From Flavobacterium sp. (GTDB taxonomy: Bacteria > Bacteroidota > Bacteroidia > Flavobacteriales > Flavobacteriaceae): a stretch of DNA of 64,000 bases. Below, piece after piece: positions 10,542-18,526 of this stretch. The stretch's first letter is position 1. The number at the start of each line of letters is the position of its first letter. A program made the translations under genes and the position numbers. The stretch lies in the NCBI RefSeq assembly GCF_027483985.1, contig NZ_JAIXTJ010000050.1, positions 62,001 through 126,000 on the forward strand, read 5' to 3'. The notes below the pieces were generated by a model. That model was not told the origin of the DNA and did no database searches. It worked only from the letters and a program-made list of their open reading frames with translations.

Positions 10542-11414
10542 ATGAGCGTTTTAGTTAACAAGAATTCAAAAATAATAGTTCAAGGATTTACAGGTAGCGA
10601 AGGTACATTTCACGCTTCACAAATGATTGAATACGGAACCAATGTTGTTGGTGGTGTTACACCAGGAAAAGGTGGTTCAACGCATTTAGATCGTCCAGTT
10701 TTTAATACAGTTAAAGACGCGGTTGACCAAGCAGGTGCTGATACTACAATCATTTTTGTTCCACCAGCTTTTGCTGCTGATGCTATTATGGAAGCTGCAG
10801 ATGCAGGAATTAAAGTTATTATTTGTATCACCGAAGGAATTCCTGTAGCTGATATGATTAAAGCATATGCTTATATTCAAGATAGAGATTGTAGATTAAT
10901 CGGACCAAACTGTCCAGGTGTAATTACACCAGAAGAAGCTAAAGTTGGTATCATGCCAGGTTTTGTTTTCAAAAAAGGTACGGTTGGAATCGTTTCTAAA
11001 TCAGGTACATTAACTTATGAAGCTGCTGATCAAGTTGTAAAACAAGGATTAGGAATTACTACAGCTATCGGAATTGGTGGAGATCCAATTATTGGAACTA
11101 CAACTAAAGAAGCTGTTGAATTATTAATGAATGACCCAGAAACGCATTGTATCGTTATGATTGGTGAAATTGGTGGACAACTTGAAGCTGATGCTGCTAA
11201 ATGGATCAAAGCTGATGGAAACCGCAAACCAGTTGTTGGATTTATCGCAGGTGAAACGGCTCCAAAAGGAAGAACAATGGGTCACGCTGGTGCAATTGTT
11301 GGTGGTGCTGATGATACAGCTGAAGCTAAAAAACGTATCATGAGAGAAAACGGAATTCACGTAGTTGATTCTCCTGCTGAAATTGGTAAAAAAGTAAAAG
11401 AAGTTTTAGGATAA
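10542..11414 (+). CDS. sucD: Succinyl-CoA synthetase subunit alpha
   Basis: Full-length Suc[20 protein letters not shown] and GHAGAIVGG motifs. Confidence 0.96.
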   Translation: MSVLVNKNSKIIVQGFTGSEGTFHASQMIEYGTNVVGGVTPGKGGSTHLDRPVFNTVKDAVDQAGADTTIIFVPPAFAADAIMEAADAGIKVIICITEGIPVADMIKAYAYIQDRDCRLIGPNCPGVITPEEAKVGIMPGFVFKKGTVGIVSKSGTLTYEAADQVVKQGLGITTAIGIGGDPIIGTTTKEAVELLMNDPETHCIVMIGEIGGQLEADAAKWIKADGNRKPVVGFIAGETAPKGRTMGHAGAIVGGADDTAEAKKRIMRENGIHVVDSPAEIGKKVKEVLG

Positions 11415-11435
11415 TATTCTAAAAACCATAATTAT

Positions 11436-11470
11436 AAAAAAAAGAGCTTTCAATTGAAAGCTCTTTTTTT
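11436..11470. terminator. Bidirectional intrinsic terminator
   Basis: AAAGAGCTTTCAATTGAAAGCTCTTTTTTT stem between the convergent sucD and peroxidase genes. Confidence 0.85.
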
Positions 11471-11477
11471 ATGAGAT

Positions 11478-12659
11478 TTAATTTAAAAATGGATTTGACC
11501 ATTTACTATCAACATAAACATTTGTTCCAGAAAGTGTTCTTAAGAAAGCTATGACTGCATTAACTTCAGGAGCCGTTAAATTTAATTGTTGACCAAAACC
11601 ATTTGGACGTAATCTTGGATCTAAATTTGTATTTCCTGGAGCTAAGTTTATTGTTCCATAATGTCCAACAGCAGCTTGTAAAGTTGTAATAACTCCTGTG
11701 TGCATCATTGGACCATTTGTGGTTCCATCTGTTTTAACTAAATCTCGTAATGATGGCGCACGGGTATTAGTAATATCAATTCCAACACCACTTATAGTTC
11801 CAATTATTCCATTATTTCTTGAATTTGGATCGATATCAAATTCAGGTGCAGCATGACAACCAGCGCATCCTAAACCTCCGCCAGTCCTACTTCCAGTTGC
11901 ATTAAAAACTGGAGGCGATAAAAATAAATTTTTTCCCTGATTTTCTTGTGCAGTAAAATTGGTAAAAGGTTGTCCTTCATTTGCAGCAGTTGCTCTTCCA
12001 ATGTCGTATTTGGAATCAAATGATTGTATACTTTTGATAAATTGAGCTAAAGCTATTTGTATTTTGTTTTCAGTAATTTCCTCTGAACCATAAACAAATT
12101 TAAACAATTCTTTATAGTAACCAATGGCTGATAATTTTGTGATTAATCCTGAAAATGCTTCGTCTCCATTAGTACCACTATAACCCATTTCACCGTGGTC
12201 TTTTATAGGCATTGTGGTTTGTGTTTCTAAATTGATAGCTCTTTCATCCCAAAAGAATTTTGCTTCATTTGCAAAACGATTATTGATTAATCGCATTGAG
12301 TGTCTTCCTGTGGTTCCATTTACACCTTGACTTGCAACGGCAACATCACTAAAAGCATTTGCTTGTTGGTGACAACTTGCACATGAAATAGTATTATTTG
12401 AAGAAAGCTTTTTATCATAAAATAAAACTCTTCCTAAAGTCGCACCTTTATTCGTTATCAAATTGGAACCCACATTACTTTTTGTAATATAGGCAGGAAC
12501 AGTTTGATTAGCATAATTTGCTAAGTTAGATAAATTGATATTATTGCCAAATGCGGTTGTAACATTTGGAAAACTTTCAATAGCTTGATAGTCATCCTCC
12601 GATTTATTACAAGAAATAAAAAGTAAACCTAGACAGGTAATTAGGATTGTTTTTTTCAT
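11478..12659 (-). CDS. Diheme cytochrome c peroxidase / MbnH-like lipoprotein
   Basis: Lipobox-like FISCNK; CASCHQQ and CAGCHAAPEFD heme motifs. Confidence 0.88.
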   Translation of the reverse strand: MKKTILITCLGLLFISCNKSEDDYQAIESFPNVTTAFGNNINLSNLANYANQTVPAYITKSNVGSNLITNKGATLGRVLFYDKKLSSNNTISCASCHQQANAFSDVAVASQGVNGTTGRHSMRLINNRFANEAKFFWDERAINLETQTTMPIKDHGEMGYSGTNGDEAFSGLITKLSAIGYYKELFKFVYGSEEITENKIQIALAQFIKSIQSFDSKYDIGRATAANEGQPFTNFTAQENQGKNLFLSPPVFNATGSRTGGGLGCAGCHAAPEFDIDPNSRNNGIIGTISGVGIDITNTRAPSLRDLVKTDGTTNGPMMHTGVITTLQAAVGHYGTINLAPGNTNLDPRLRPNGFGQQLNLTAPEVNAVIAFLRTLSGTNVYVDSKWSNPFLN

Positions 12660-12676
12660 TTAAATGTTTGGTTTGG

Positions 12677-14023
12677 TTATTTTTTTATGATGACTTTAAA
12701 ACTTTTACTTGAATTGGCTGATGAAACTTTTACAAAATAAATACCATCATAAATCGTATCTGTTTCGATAATACTCAAGGTACTACCTTGAACAATTTTT
12801 GATGTTTTAACAATTTTCCCAAGTTCATCAATTAATGTTACAGTTAAATCGTTTTCAACTAAATCAGTTTGAATAGCAATAAATTCCGACGCTGGATTTG
12901 GATACAATGTTATTTTTGTTTTATTGATATCAAATGTATTATTAGCTAAAACAAAAGTCGTTGTTCCTGCTGGCACTGATGTAACTGTTGTCACCACTAC
13001 ATTTCCATAAAATGTCGGTCCAACTGCATAAGGATAGGCAGAATTGTGATTAGCATCAACAGTTGTAAAATAACAATAAATTCCTAAAGGATACTCAGGT
13101 GTTATACAAAATCTTCCGTTGTGAGAATCTAAATAAGTGGGATCATTTGGATGTGCAATATATTCATAATCTTCTCTGAAATAGCCATTAAAAAAAGTTT
13201 GAGTTCCTACCACTTGGTTAATAGCAGGTCCATTTGTTCTAGTAGTATTAGTTCTTAATTGGTAACTAGATTTCATTCGTGTAATTGCCCCAGTACCATT
13301 GGTGTTTGTATAAGCATACGCACCATAAATAGGAAAACCATCATAAGCAAACCCTAATAATGGTGAATGTTCTGAAGGATTTATGGCATATAAACCATCG
13401 GAAGGATACAAATTACATATGGTAGAAGTTACTACTAAATCTAAATTAAAAGCACTAGGATTTTGATGGTGATGATAATTACCCATTGCTGGATGCGCTT
13501 TAGAACAATCAAAACCGGCTCTTTCCGCTGGTATAGCGTCTCTATTCCAAGCTTGTGTTGTCATTGGTCCACCAGGACAAGCAGGATTTCCTGGTCCACC
13601 ACAAAGTGCCCCAGTGGTATTGTTCCAAGCCACACCATCGCGATAATCATAAAGAGCTACACCATTTATAAAAACACCAATATTTCCGCCTGTTGTTGCC
13701 GTTGGAGTTCCAGTATTTTGTGTTGGAATTAAAGGAATTCTGAAAATTTTATTTTGAGCAGTAGCTAATGATGGATTCCCATCTTGAAAAGGACCAGTAA
13801 TATAAGCTGGAATTCCCGTAGCCGAAACATAAGAATAAGTAGCATTATATTTAACCGATTGAACATTAGCTTGAACTGCATCAATTATCGGAGTTGAATT
13901 TCCTGCTAAATAGTGGCGACCAATTATTCCAGTAGTATTTTGCATCCATTTAGTTATTGCTGGATTGGTTTGTGCAGTGGATAAAATACTAGCAAAAATT
14001 AGTAGTGTAAAAATTCTTTTCAT
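12677..14023 (-). CDS. YHYH-domain secreted protein with C-terminal T9SS sorting domain
   Basis: Signal peptide; AMGNYHHHQNPSAFN; C-terminal ITLYPNPASEFIAI...GIYFVKV...KVIIKK. Confidence 0.85.
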   Translation of the reverse strand: MKRIFTLLIFASILSTAQTNPAITKWMQNTTGIIGRHYLAGNSTPIIDAVQANVQSVKYNATYSYVSATGIPAYITGPFQDGNPSLATAQNKIFRIPLIPTQNTGTPTATTGGNIGVFINGVALYDYRDGVAWNNTTGALCGGPGNPACPGGPMTTQAWNRDAIPAERAGFDCSKAHPAMGNYHHHQNPSAFNLDLVVTSTICNLYPSDGLYAINPSEHSPLLGFAYDGFPIYGAYAYTNTNGTGAITRMKSSYQLRTNTTRTNGPAINQVVGTQTFFNGYFREDYEYIAHPNDPTYLDSHNGRFCITPEYPLGIYCYFTTVDANHNSAYPYAVGPTFYGNVVVTTVTSVPAGTTTFVLANNTFDINKTKITLYPNPASEFIAIQTDLVENDLTVTLIDELGKIVKTSKIVQGSTLSIIETDTIYDGIYFVKVSSANSSKSFKVIIKK

Positions 14024-14046
14024 TGGTAGGATGGTTATAGTTGATT

Positions 14047-14076
14047 ATTAGACGAATTAAATGTAAATCTCTTGCG
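14047..14076 (-). promoter_or_regulatory. Candidate ECF sigma promoter CGCAAGAGAT-N12-CGTCTAAT upstream of the YHYH gene
   Basis: Minus-strand match to the element at 16586-16615: same two half-motifs, same 21-nt offset. Confidence 0.7.
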
Positions 14077-14083
14077 ATAGGTT

Positions 14084-15109
14084 TTAATTATTTTTTGGAA
14101 AACCATATTTAGGATGGAATAAAAATTCTTTATCGGTTAATGTTTTCAGAAAAGCCAGAAGCTCAGTACGTTGATGATCAGTAAGATTTAAAGGTTTTTT
14201 TAGTTGCTTGGATAAAGTTTTACTTTGTTGAATTCCAGTGTTATAATGTTTTAAAACTTCGTTTAATTTTTTAAATCTACCATCATGCATATAAGGAAAA
14301 GTGAATTCAATATTTCGTAAAGTCGGAACTTTAAATCGTAACGAATCCGTTGGGTTTTGCGTGATTTTCATTCTACCAAAATCATTTAGAGTAGTATCAA
14401 TTGGTAATCCGTTATTTTCAAATTGGTCACTTGTAAATAAAGGTTCTTTGTGACACGAAGCACAATTTTGTTTGAATAATTCATATCCTTTTTGTTCCAT
14501 TTCAGTGAATTTGTCTTCCTTGCGAAGTACTTTGTCATATTTTGAATTTGATGTTGTAAGAGAAACTACAAATTGAGCTAATGCTTTTAAGGTCAATTGT
14601 CCCGTTATTTTTTTTGACCCAAAGGCTTGTTTAAATAATTTAGGATACTGTTGTGAAAACTGTAGTTTTTTTACAACATTTTCCACTGTTTCATTCATTT
14701 CCATCGCACTTGTAATCGGATTCAAAGGCTGCACTTCAAGATTATTTACGCCACCATCATATTGAAAATGCTTTGACCAAGCCAAATTTTGGAGCGTAAG
14801 CGCATTTCGCATTCCAATTTTACCATCTATTCCGTGACTTAAATCGTGATCTACGTGAGCAAAACCTGTTTGTTGCAAATGACAACTAGCACACGAAATA
14901 GTACTATCTTTAGATAAAATAGGATCATAAAATAGTTTTCTTCCCAATTCAAAACCTTCTTCCGATAACGGATTGTTTTTGAAATTATAAATAGGTTTAG
15001 GGAAATTCTCGGGAACATCAAAATAAATAGGAGTGAAGTCTAATTTGGAAAATCCCAAAATAGAAAATAGTATTATCGTCAAACCTAAAATTGCACTATT
15101 TTTTCTCAT
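14084..15109 (-). CDS. Diheme cytochrome c peroxidase / MbnH-like protein
   Basis: CASCHLQQTGFAH and CASCHKEPLFTSDQF; overlaps the MbnP gene start. Confidence 0.88.
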   Translation of the reverse strand: MRKNSAILGLTIILFSILGFSKLDFTPIYFDVPENFPKPIYNFKNNPLSEEGFELGRKLFYDPILSKDSTISCASCHLQQTGFAHVDHDLSHGIDGKIGMRNALTLQNLAWSKHFQYDGGVNNLEVQPLNPITSAMEMNETVENVVKKLQFSQQYPKLFKQAFGSKKITGQLTLKALAQFVVSLTTSNSKYDKVLRKEDKFTEMEQKGYELFKQNCASCHKEPLFTSDQFENNGLPIDTTLNDFGRMKITQNPTDSLRFKVPTLRNIEFTFPYMHDGRFKKLNEVLKHYNTGIQQSKTLSKQLKKPLNLTDHQRTELLAFLKTLTDKEFLFHPKYGFPKNN

Positions 15110-15816
15110 TCAATAGAATACATTTCTGCGGAATTATCTGCAATTTTCATAGCTTTTTCACAAGGTATCATTATAGAATTATTTTTACTTAAATCTATAG
15201 TATTAAATAGTTTAAATAAGTTTACCTTAAGTAAAATTTTATCACCAATATTATTATTATTATTATTATCATTACAATCTAGAACAACTTTTCTCAAAGC
15301 ATAATAAGGTTTTAAATAGCCTCCAATATGAAACTGAAAAGCATTTTTTCGTGTTTTACAGCTCTTGCTTGTGCCTTCGATTTTCATATTAATATAACCA
15401 CTTTGCCAAGCCCAATACATTCCGTTTGTAACATCTAAATCGTCAGATAATGCTCCCGAAACACTAGTTGTGCTGTCTAATCCAACATTGAAAATTACTT
15501 TTGAAATTTTATTTGTATTTCTAGGAATTAAAAATTGTAAGGATTTTTTATTTTCGATATCTATTAAGTGATAACTGTTTTTTTCATTATAAAATGAACC
15601 ATTGTTGTACTCAATTTTTAAATCTGATATGTAAAATTTAACCAAGTCCAATTTTAGCGTATCCTTGTTTGAAATATAATCTTTATTTAATTCTAGGTTT
15701 TCTGAATTCCAACATAAGTCTACTTGAAAGGAAATATAATCCTTTTCATTTTGAGCTTGATTCTTAGAAAAGAATAACAAACAAAAGGCAATTAGAAGAT
15801 AATGATTTCTATTCAT
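15106..15816 (-). CDS. MbnP-like copper-binding family protein
   Basis: Signal peptide; DVTNGMYWAWQSGYINMKIEG and FQFHIGG typical of MbnP-like proteins; adjacent to a diheme peroxidase. Confidence 0.85.
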   Translation of the reverse strand: MNRNHYLLIAFCLLFFSKNQAQNEKDYISFQVDLCWNSENLELNKDYISNKDTLKLDLVKFYISDLKIEYNNGSFYNEKNSYHLIDIENKKSLQFLIPRNTNKISKVIFNVGLDSTTSVSGALSDDLDVTNGMYWAWQSGYINMKIEGTSKSCKTRKNAFQFHIGGYLKPYYALRKVVLDCNDNNNNNNIGDKILLKVNLFKLFNTIDLSKNNSIMIPCEKAMKIADNSAEMYSIE

Positions 15817-16279
15817 TTCGTGGCTTTCGCTTAGGTGAAAATAATTTACTCAATTCTTTCGTTAAGTTAGCGTAATCATCTAATTGCTCTTTTTTACAAA
15901 GAGATTTTATATCTAAAAAATGATTGAAATGGGTAGTTTCAATTTGTTTTTGAGCTGCAGCTAACTGATTGATTAATTGGTCTTTTTTAACTACATCAAT
16001 CACTTCAGAATTTAATAGTTGATACAATTCATTTTTAGTTGTTCTAATAGTTTGGTCTAATTCACGAATTGCATTCTGATGCATTTTGATGGTCACATCA
16101 TAAGCAGCAATTTGATCAGTATCAAAATGTAATTGTTCTATAACAATTTCCCTAGGCATCCTTCTTTCTCTAGGTCTTTCTTTATCTTTATTTACAAATA
16201 AAAAACCAAGAATTCCAAAATTTAATAAGAGTAAGGCAAGTACAGCGAAGCTTAAAAGTTTTGTCTTATTCATAATCAT
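15809..16279 (-). CDS. Membrane-anchored periplasmic metal sensor-like protein (Spy/CpxP/CnrX-like)
   Basis: N-terminal TM, helical periplasmic domain; overlaps anti-sigma and MbnP genes. Confidence 0.65.
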   Translation of the reverse strand: MIMNKTKLLSFAVLALLLLNFGILGFLFVNKDKERPRERRMPREIVIEQLHFDTDQIAAYDVTIKMHQNAIRELDQTIRTTKNELYQLLNSEVIDVVKKDQLINQLAAAQKQIETTHFNHFLDIKSLCKKEQLDDYANLTKELSKLFSPKRKPRNE

Positions 16280-16545
16280 TTGTATAATTGATTATTTTTA
16301 TTTATCACTAATTCTAAACTAGCTATTTCTGAATGATTTGATTTTGCGAAATAATTCAATAAAACTAAGTTCAACGAAAGTAAAATCACAATTGAAGCAG
16401 CTACTAGCCAAATTGTTTGTATTGAAACTTTGTCTTTACGAGCAATTTTTCGTTCAATTCTAGAAAATAAATCGTTGTTGGGAATCACTTTTGTAATTCC
16501 ATCAACACTATTAAAAACGTTATTTATAAAATCTTCCTTATTCAT
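16276..16545 (-). CDS. Putative anti-sigma factor, single TM
   Basis: 89 aa with one TM segment, directly downstream of the ECF gene. Confidence 0.65.
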   Translation of the reverse strand: MNKEDFINNVFNSVDGITKVIPNNDLFSRIERKIARKDKVSIQTIWLVAASIVILLSLNLVLLNYFAKSNHSEIASLELVINKNNQLYK

Positions 16546-16585
16546 TGCGGTGAATTTTCAAAAATGTTTTGGTCTATTCTTATAC

Positions 16586-16615
16586 ATTAGACGCTACTTA
16601 TTTTTATTTCTTGCG
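16586..16615 (-). promoter_or_regulatory. Candidate ECF sigma promoter CGCAAGAAAT-N12-CGTCTAAT upstream of the anti-sigma gene
   Basis: Minus-strand read AATACCGCAAGAAATAAAAATAAGTAGCGTCTAAT; overlaps the 3' end of the sigma gene. Confidence 0.7.
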
Positions 16616-17149
16616 GTATTCTTCAAATTTATTTTCTAATTGTTCTTGCAACGCTTTCTTTGCTCTAAAAACTAAAGATTCAACTGCTGAAATACTAATG
16701 TTCATTACTTCAGAAATTTCAGGATTACTTAAACCGTCTAATTTTGAAAGAATAAAAGCTGTTTTTTGATTTTCAGAAAGGGAGTTAATTGCGTTAAATA
16801 AAATAGCGGCATTTTCTTTATTTTGCAACACTATTCCTGGATGTTCAAAGGTTGAAAGGTTTTTAATTTCAAGTTGATTATTCGATTTTTTACCGAAAAT
16901 AAAAAAGCGCTTTGAACTATTTTTATGTTTTATAAAATCTAAACTTTTATTAATTGCAATTCGGTAAATCCAGGTTTTTAGAGACGATTTTTCATTAAAT
17001 GTCGCTATCGAATTGTGAACTTGGATAAAGACATCCTGTGTGATTTCTTCTGCATCTTCACTATTTTGCAAATAATGCAGCGCTACATTAAAAACCAACA
17101 CTTTGTATTGATTATAAATGTGTTGAAAATGCTCTTGGTCAGAAATCAT
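16604..17149 (-). CDS. ECF RNA polymerase sigma-70 factor
   Basis: Sigma-70 region 2 (EEITQDVFIQVHNSIATF...LKTWIYRIAINKSLDFI) and region 4. Confidence 0.92.
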   Translation of the reverse strand: MISDQEHFQHIYNQYKVLVFNVALHYLQNSEDAEEITQDVFIQVHNSIATFNEKSSLKTWIYRIAINKSLDFIKHKNSSKRFFIFGKKSNNQLEIKNLSTFEHPGIVLQNKENAAILFNAINSLSENQKTAFILSKLDGLSNPEISEVMNISISAVESLVFRAKKALQEQLENKFEEYRKK

Positions 17150-17278
17150 AAAATAAGGTTGGTCATTGTAGGACTTATAATCTTAAAAAAGGTTTAAATG
17201 TACTCTTATTTTTTAATGAATATCAAAATAGTGCTATATTTGGCTTTTAAAATTAGAAACAAACTAACAAAGAATATT

Positions 17279-18025
17279 ATGAAATTACTTGAAGGAAAAG
17301 TAGCTATTATTACCGGTGCAAGTCGTGGAATTGGTAGCGGAATTGCAAAAGTATTTGCTCAACACGGAGCTAATGTGGCTTTTACCTACAGTTCATCGGC
17401 AGAATCTGCTTTAGCTTTAGAAAATGAATTAGGCGCTTTAGGTATTAAAGCAAAAGGATATAAGTCAAATGCTGCCGACTTTAGCGAAGCTCAAAAATTA
17501 GTTGATGATGTAATGGCTGACTTCGGAAATGTTGACGTTTTAATCAACAATGCCGGAATCACGAAGGATAATTTATTAATGCGAATGAGTGAAGAAGATT
17601 TTGATAAAGTAATTGAAATCAACTTGAAATCAGTTTTCAATATGACCAAAGCGGTGCAAAAAATTATGTTGAAAAACCGCAAAGGTTCCATCGTTAATAT
17701 GAGTAGTGTAGTAGGAGTGAAAGGTAATGCCGGACAAGCGAACTATGCGGCTTCAAAAGCAGGAATGATTGGTTTTACAAAGTCAATCGCACTAGAATTA
17801 GGTTCAAGAAATATTCGTTGCAACGCAATTGCGCCAGGATTTATTGAAACCGAAATGACTGCCAAATTAAACGAAGATGTAGTGCAAGGTTGGAGAGATT
17901 CTATTCCGTTAAAACGTGGTGGAACACCAGAAGACGTAGCTAATGCTTGTCTCTTCTTTGCATCAGATATGAGTGCTTATGTTTCAGGACAAGTGCTTAA
18001 TGTTTGTGGTGGAATGCTAACTTAA
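17279..18025 (+). CDS. fabG: 3-oxoacyl-ACP reductase
   Basis: SDR with GASRGIG and YAASKAG; ATG at 17279. Confidence 0.92.
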   Translation: MKLLEGKVAIITGASRGIGSGIAKVFAQHGANVAFTYSSSAESALALENELGALGIKAKGYKSNAADFSEAQKLVDDVMADFGNVDVLINNAGITKDNLLMRMSEEDFDKVIEINLKSVFNMTKAVQKIMLKNRKGSIVNMSSVVGVKGNAGQANYAASKAGMIGFTKSIALELGSRNIRCNAIAPGFIETEMTAKLNEDVVQGWRDSIPLKRGGTPEDVANACLFFASDMSAYVSGQVLNVCGGMLT

Positions 18026-18038
18026 GATTTTATTTAAG

Positions 18039-18071
18039 GTGTAAAAGTTTGGGTGTTTAAAAGTTTAAAAG
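18039..18071 (+). repeat. Left arm of 33-bp inverted repeat flanking the four-helix-bundle gene
   Basis: gtgtaaaagtttgggtgtttaaaagtttaaaag; 30/33 identical to the reverse complement of 18488-18520. Confidence 0.95.
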
Positions 18072-18094
18072 AGTTTGAAATAAAATATATCCAA

Positions 18095-18463
18095 ATGAGA
18101 ATATTTAGTTTTGAAAAGTTGATTGCTTGGCAAAAAGGACGAGAATTAGCTATTTTGATTTATAAAACAACAAAATTATTCCCTAAAGATGAAACTTTTG
18201 GTTTGACAAGTCAAATGAGACGATGTTCCATATCTATTGCTTCTAATTTAGCCGAAGGTTCTGGTAGAAGTTCAATGAAAGACAAAGCTAGATTTTCTGA
18301 AATTGCTTATAGTTCATCTTTAGAGTTATTGAATCAAATCATATTAAGTTTTGATTTCGAATATGTTGATGAAATCCAATATATTCAAATAAGGGAAAAA
18401 ATTACAGAAGTAAATATGCTTATTGATGGTTTACATAAATCTCAAATTGCTAATATAAAATAG
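18095..18463 (+). CDS. Four-helix-bundle protein (23S rRNA intervening-sequence / S23 family)
   Basis: FSFEKLIAWQKGRELAILIYKTTKLFPKDETFGLTSQMRRCSISIASNLAEGSGR is a hallmark of the family. Confidence 0.92.
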   Translation: MRIFSFEKLIAWQKGRELAILIYKTTKLFPKDETFGLTSQMRRCSISIASNLAEGSGRSSMKDKARFSEIAYSSSLELLNQIILSFDFEYVDEIQYIQIREKITEVNMLIDGLHKSQIANIK

Positions 18464-18487
18464 TTTAAAACTACTAGTAGACAATAC

Positions 18488-18520
18488 CTTTTAAACTTTT
18501 AAACACATAAACTTTTAAAC
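18488..18520 (-). repeat. Right arm of 33-bp inverted repeat
   Basis: cttttaaacttttaaacacataaacttttaaac; octamer-periodic. Confidence 0.95.
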
Positions 18521-18526
18521 TATCAA

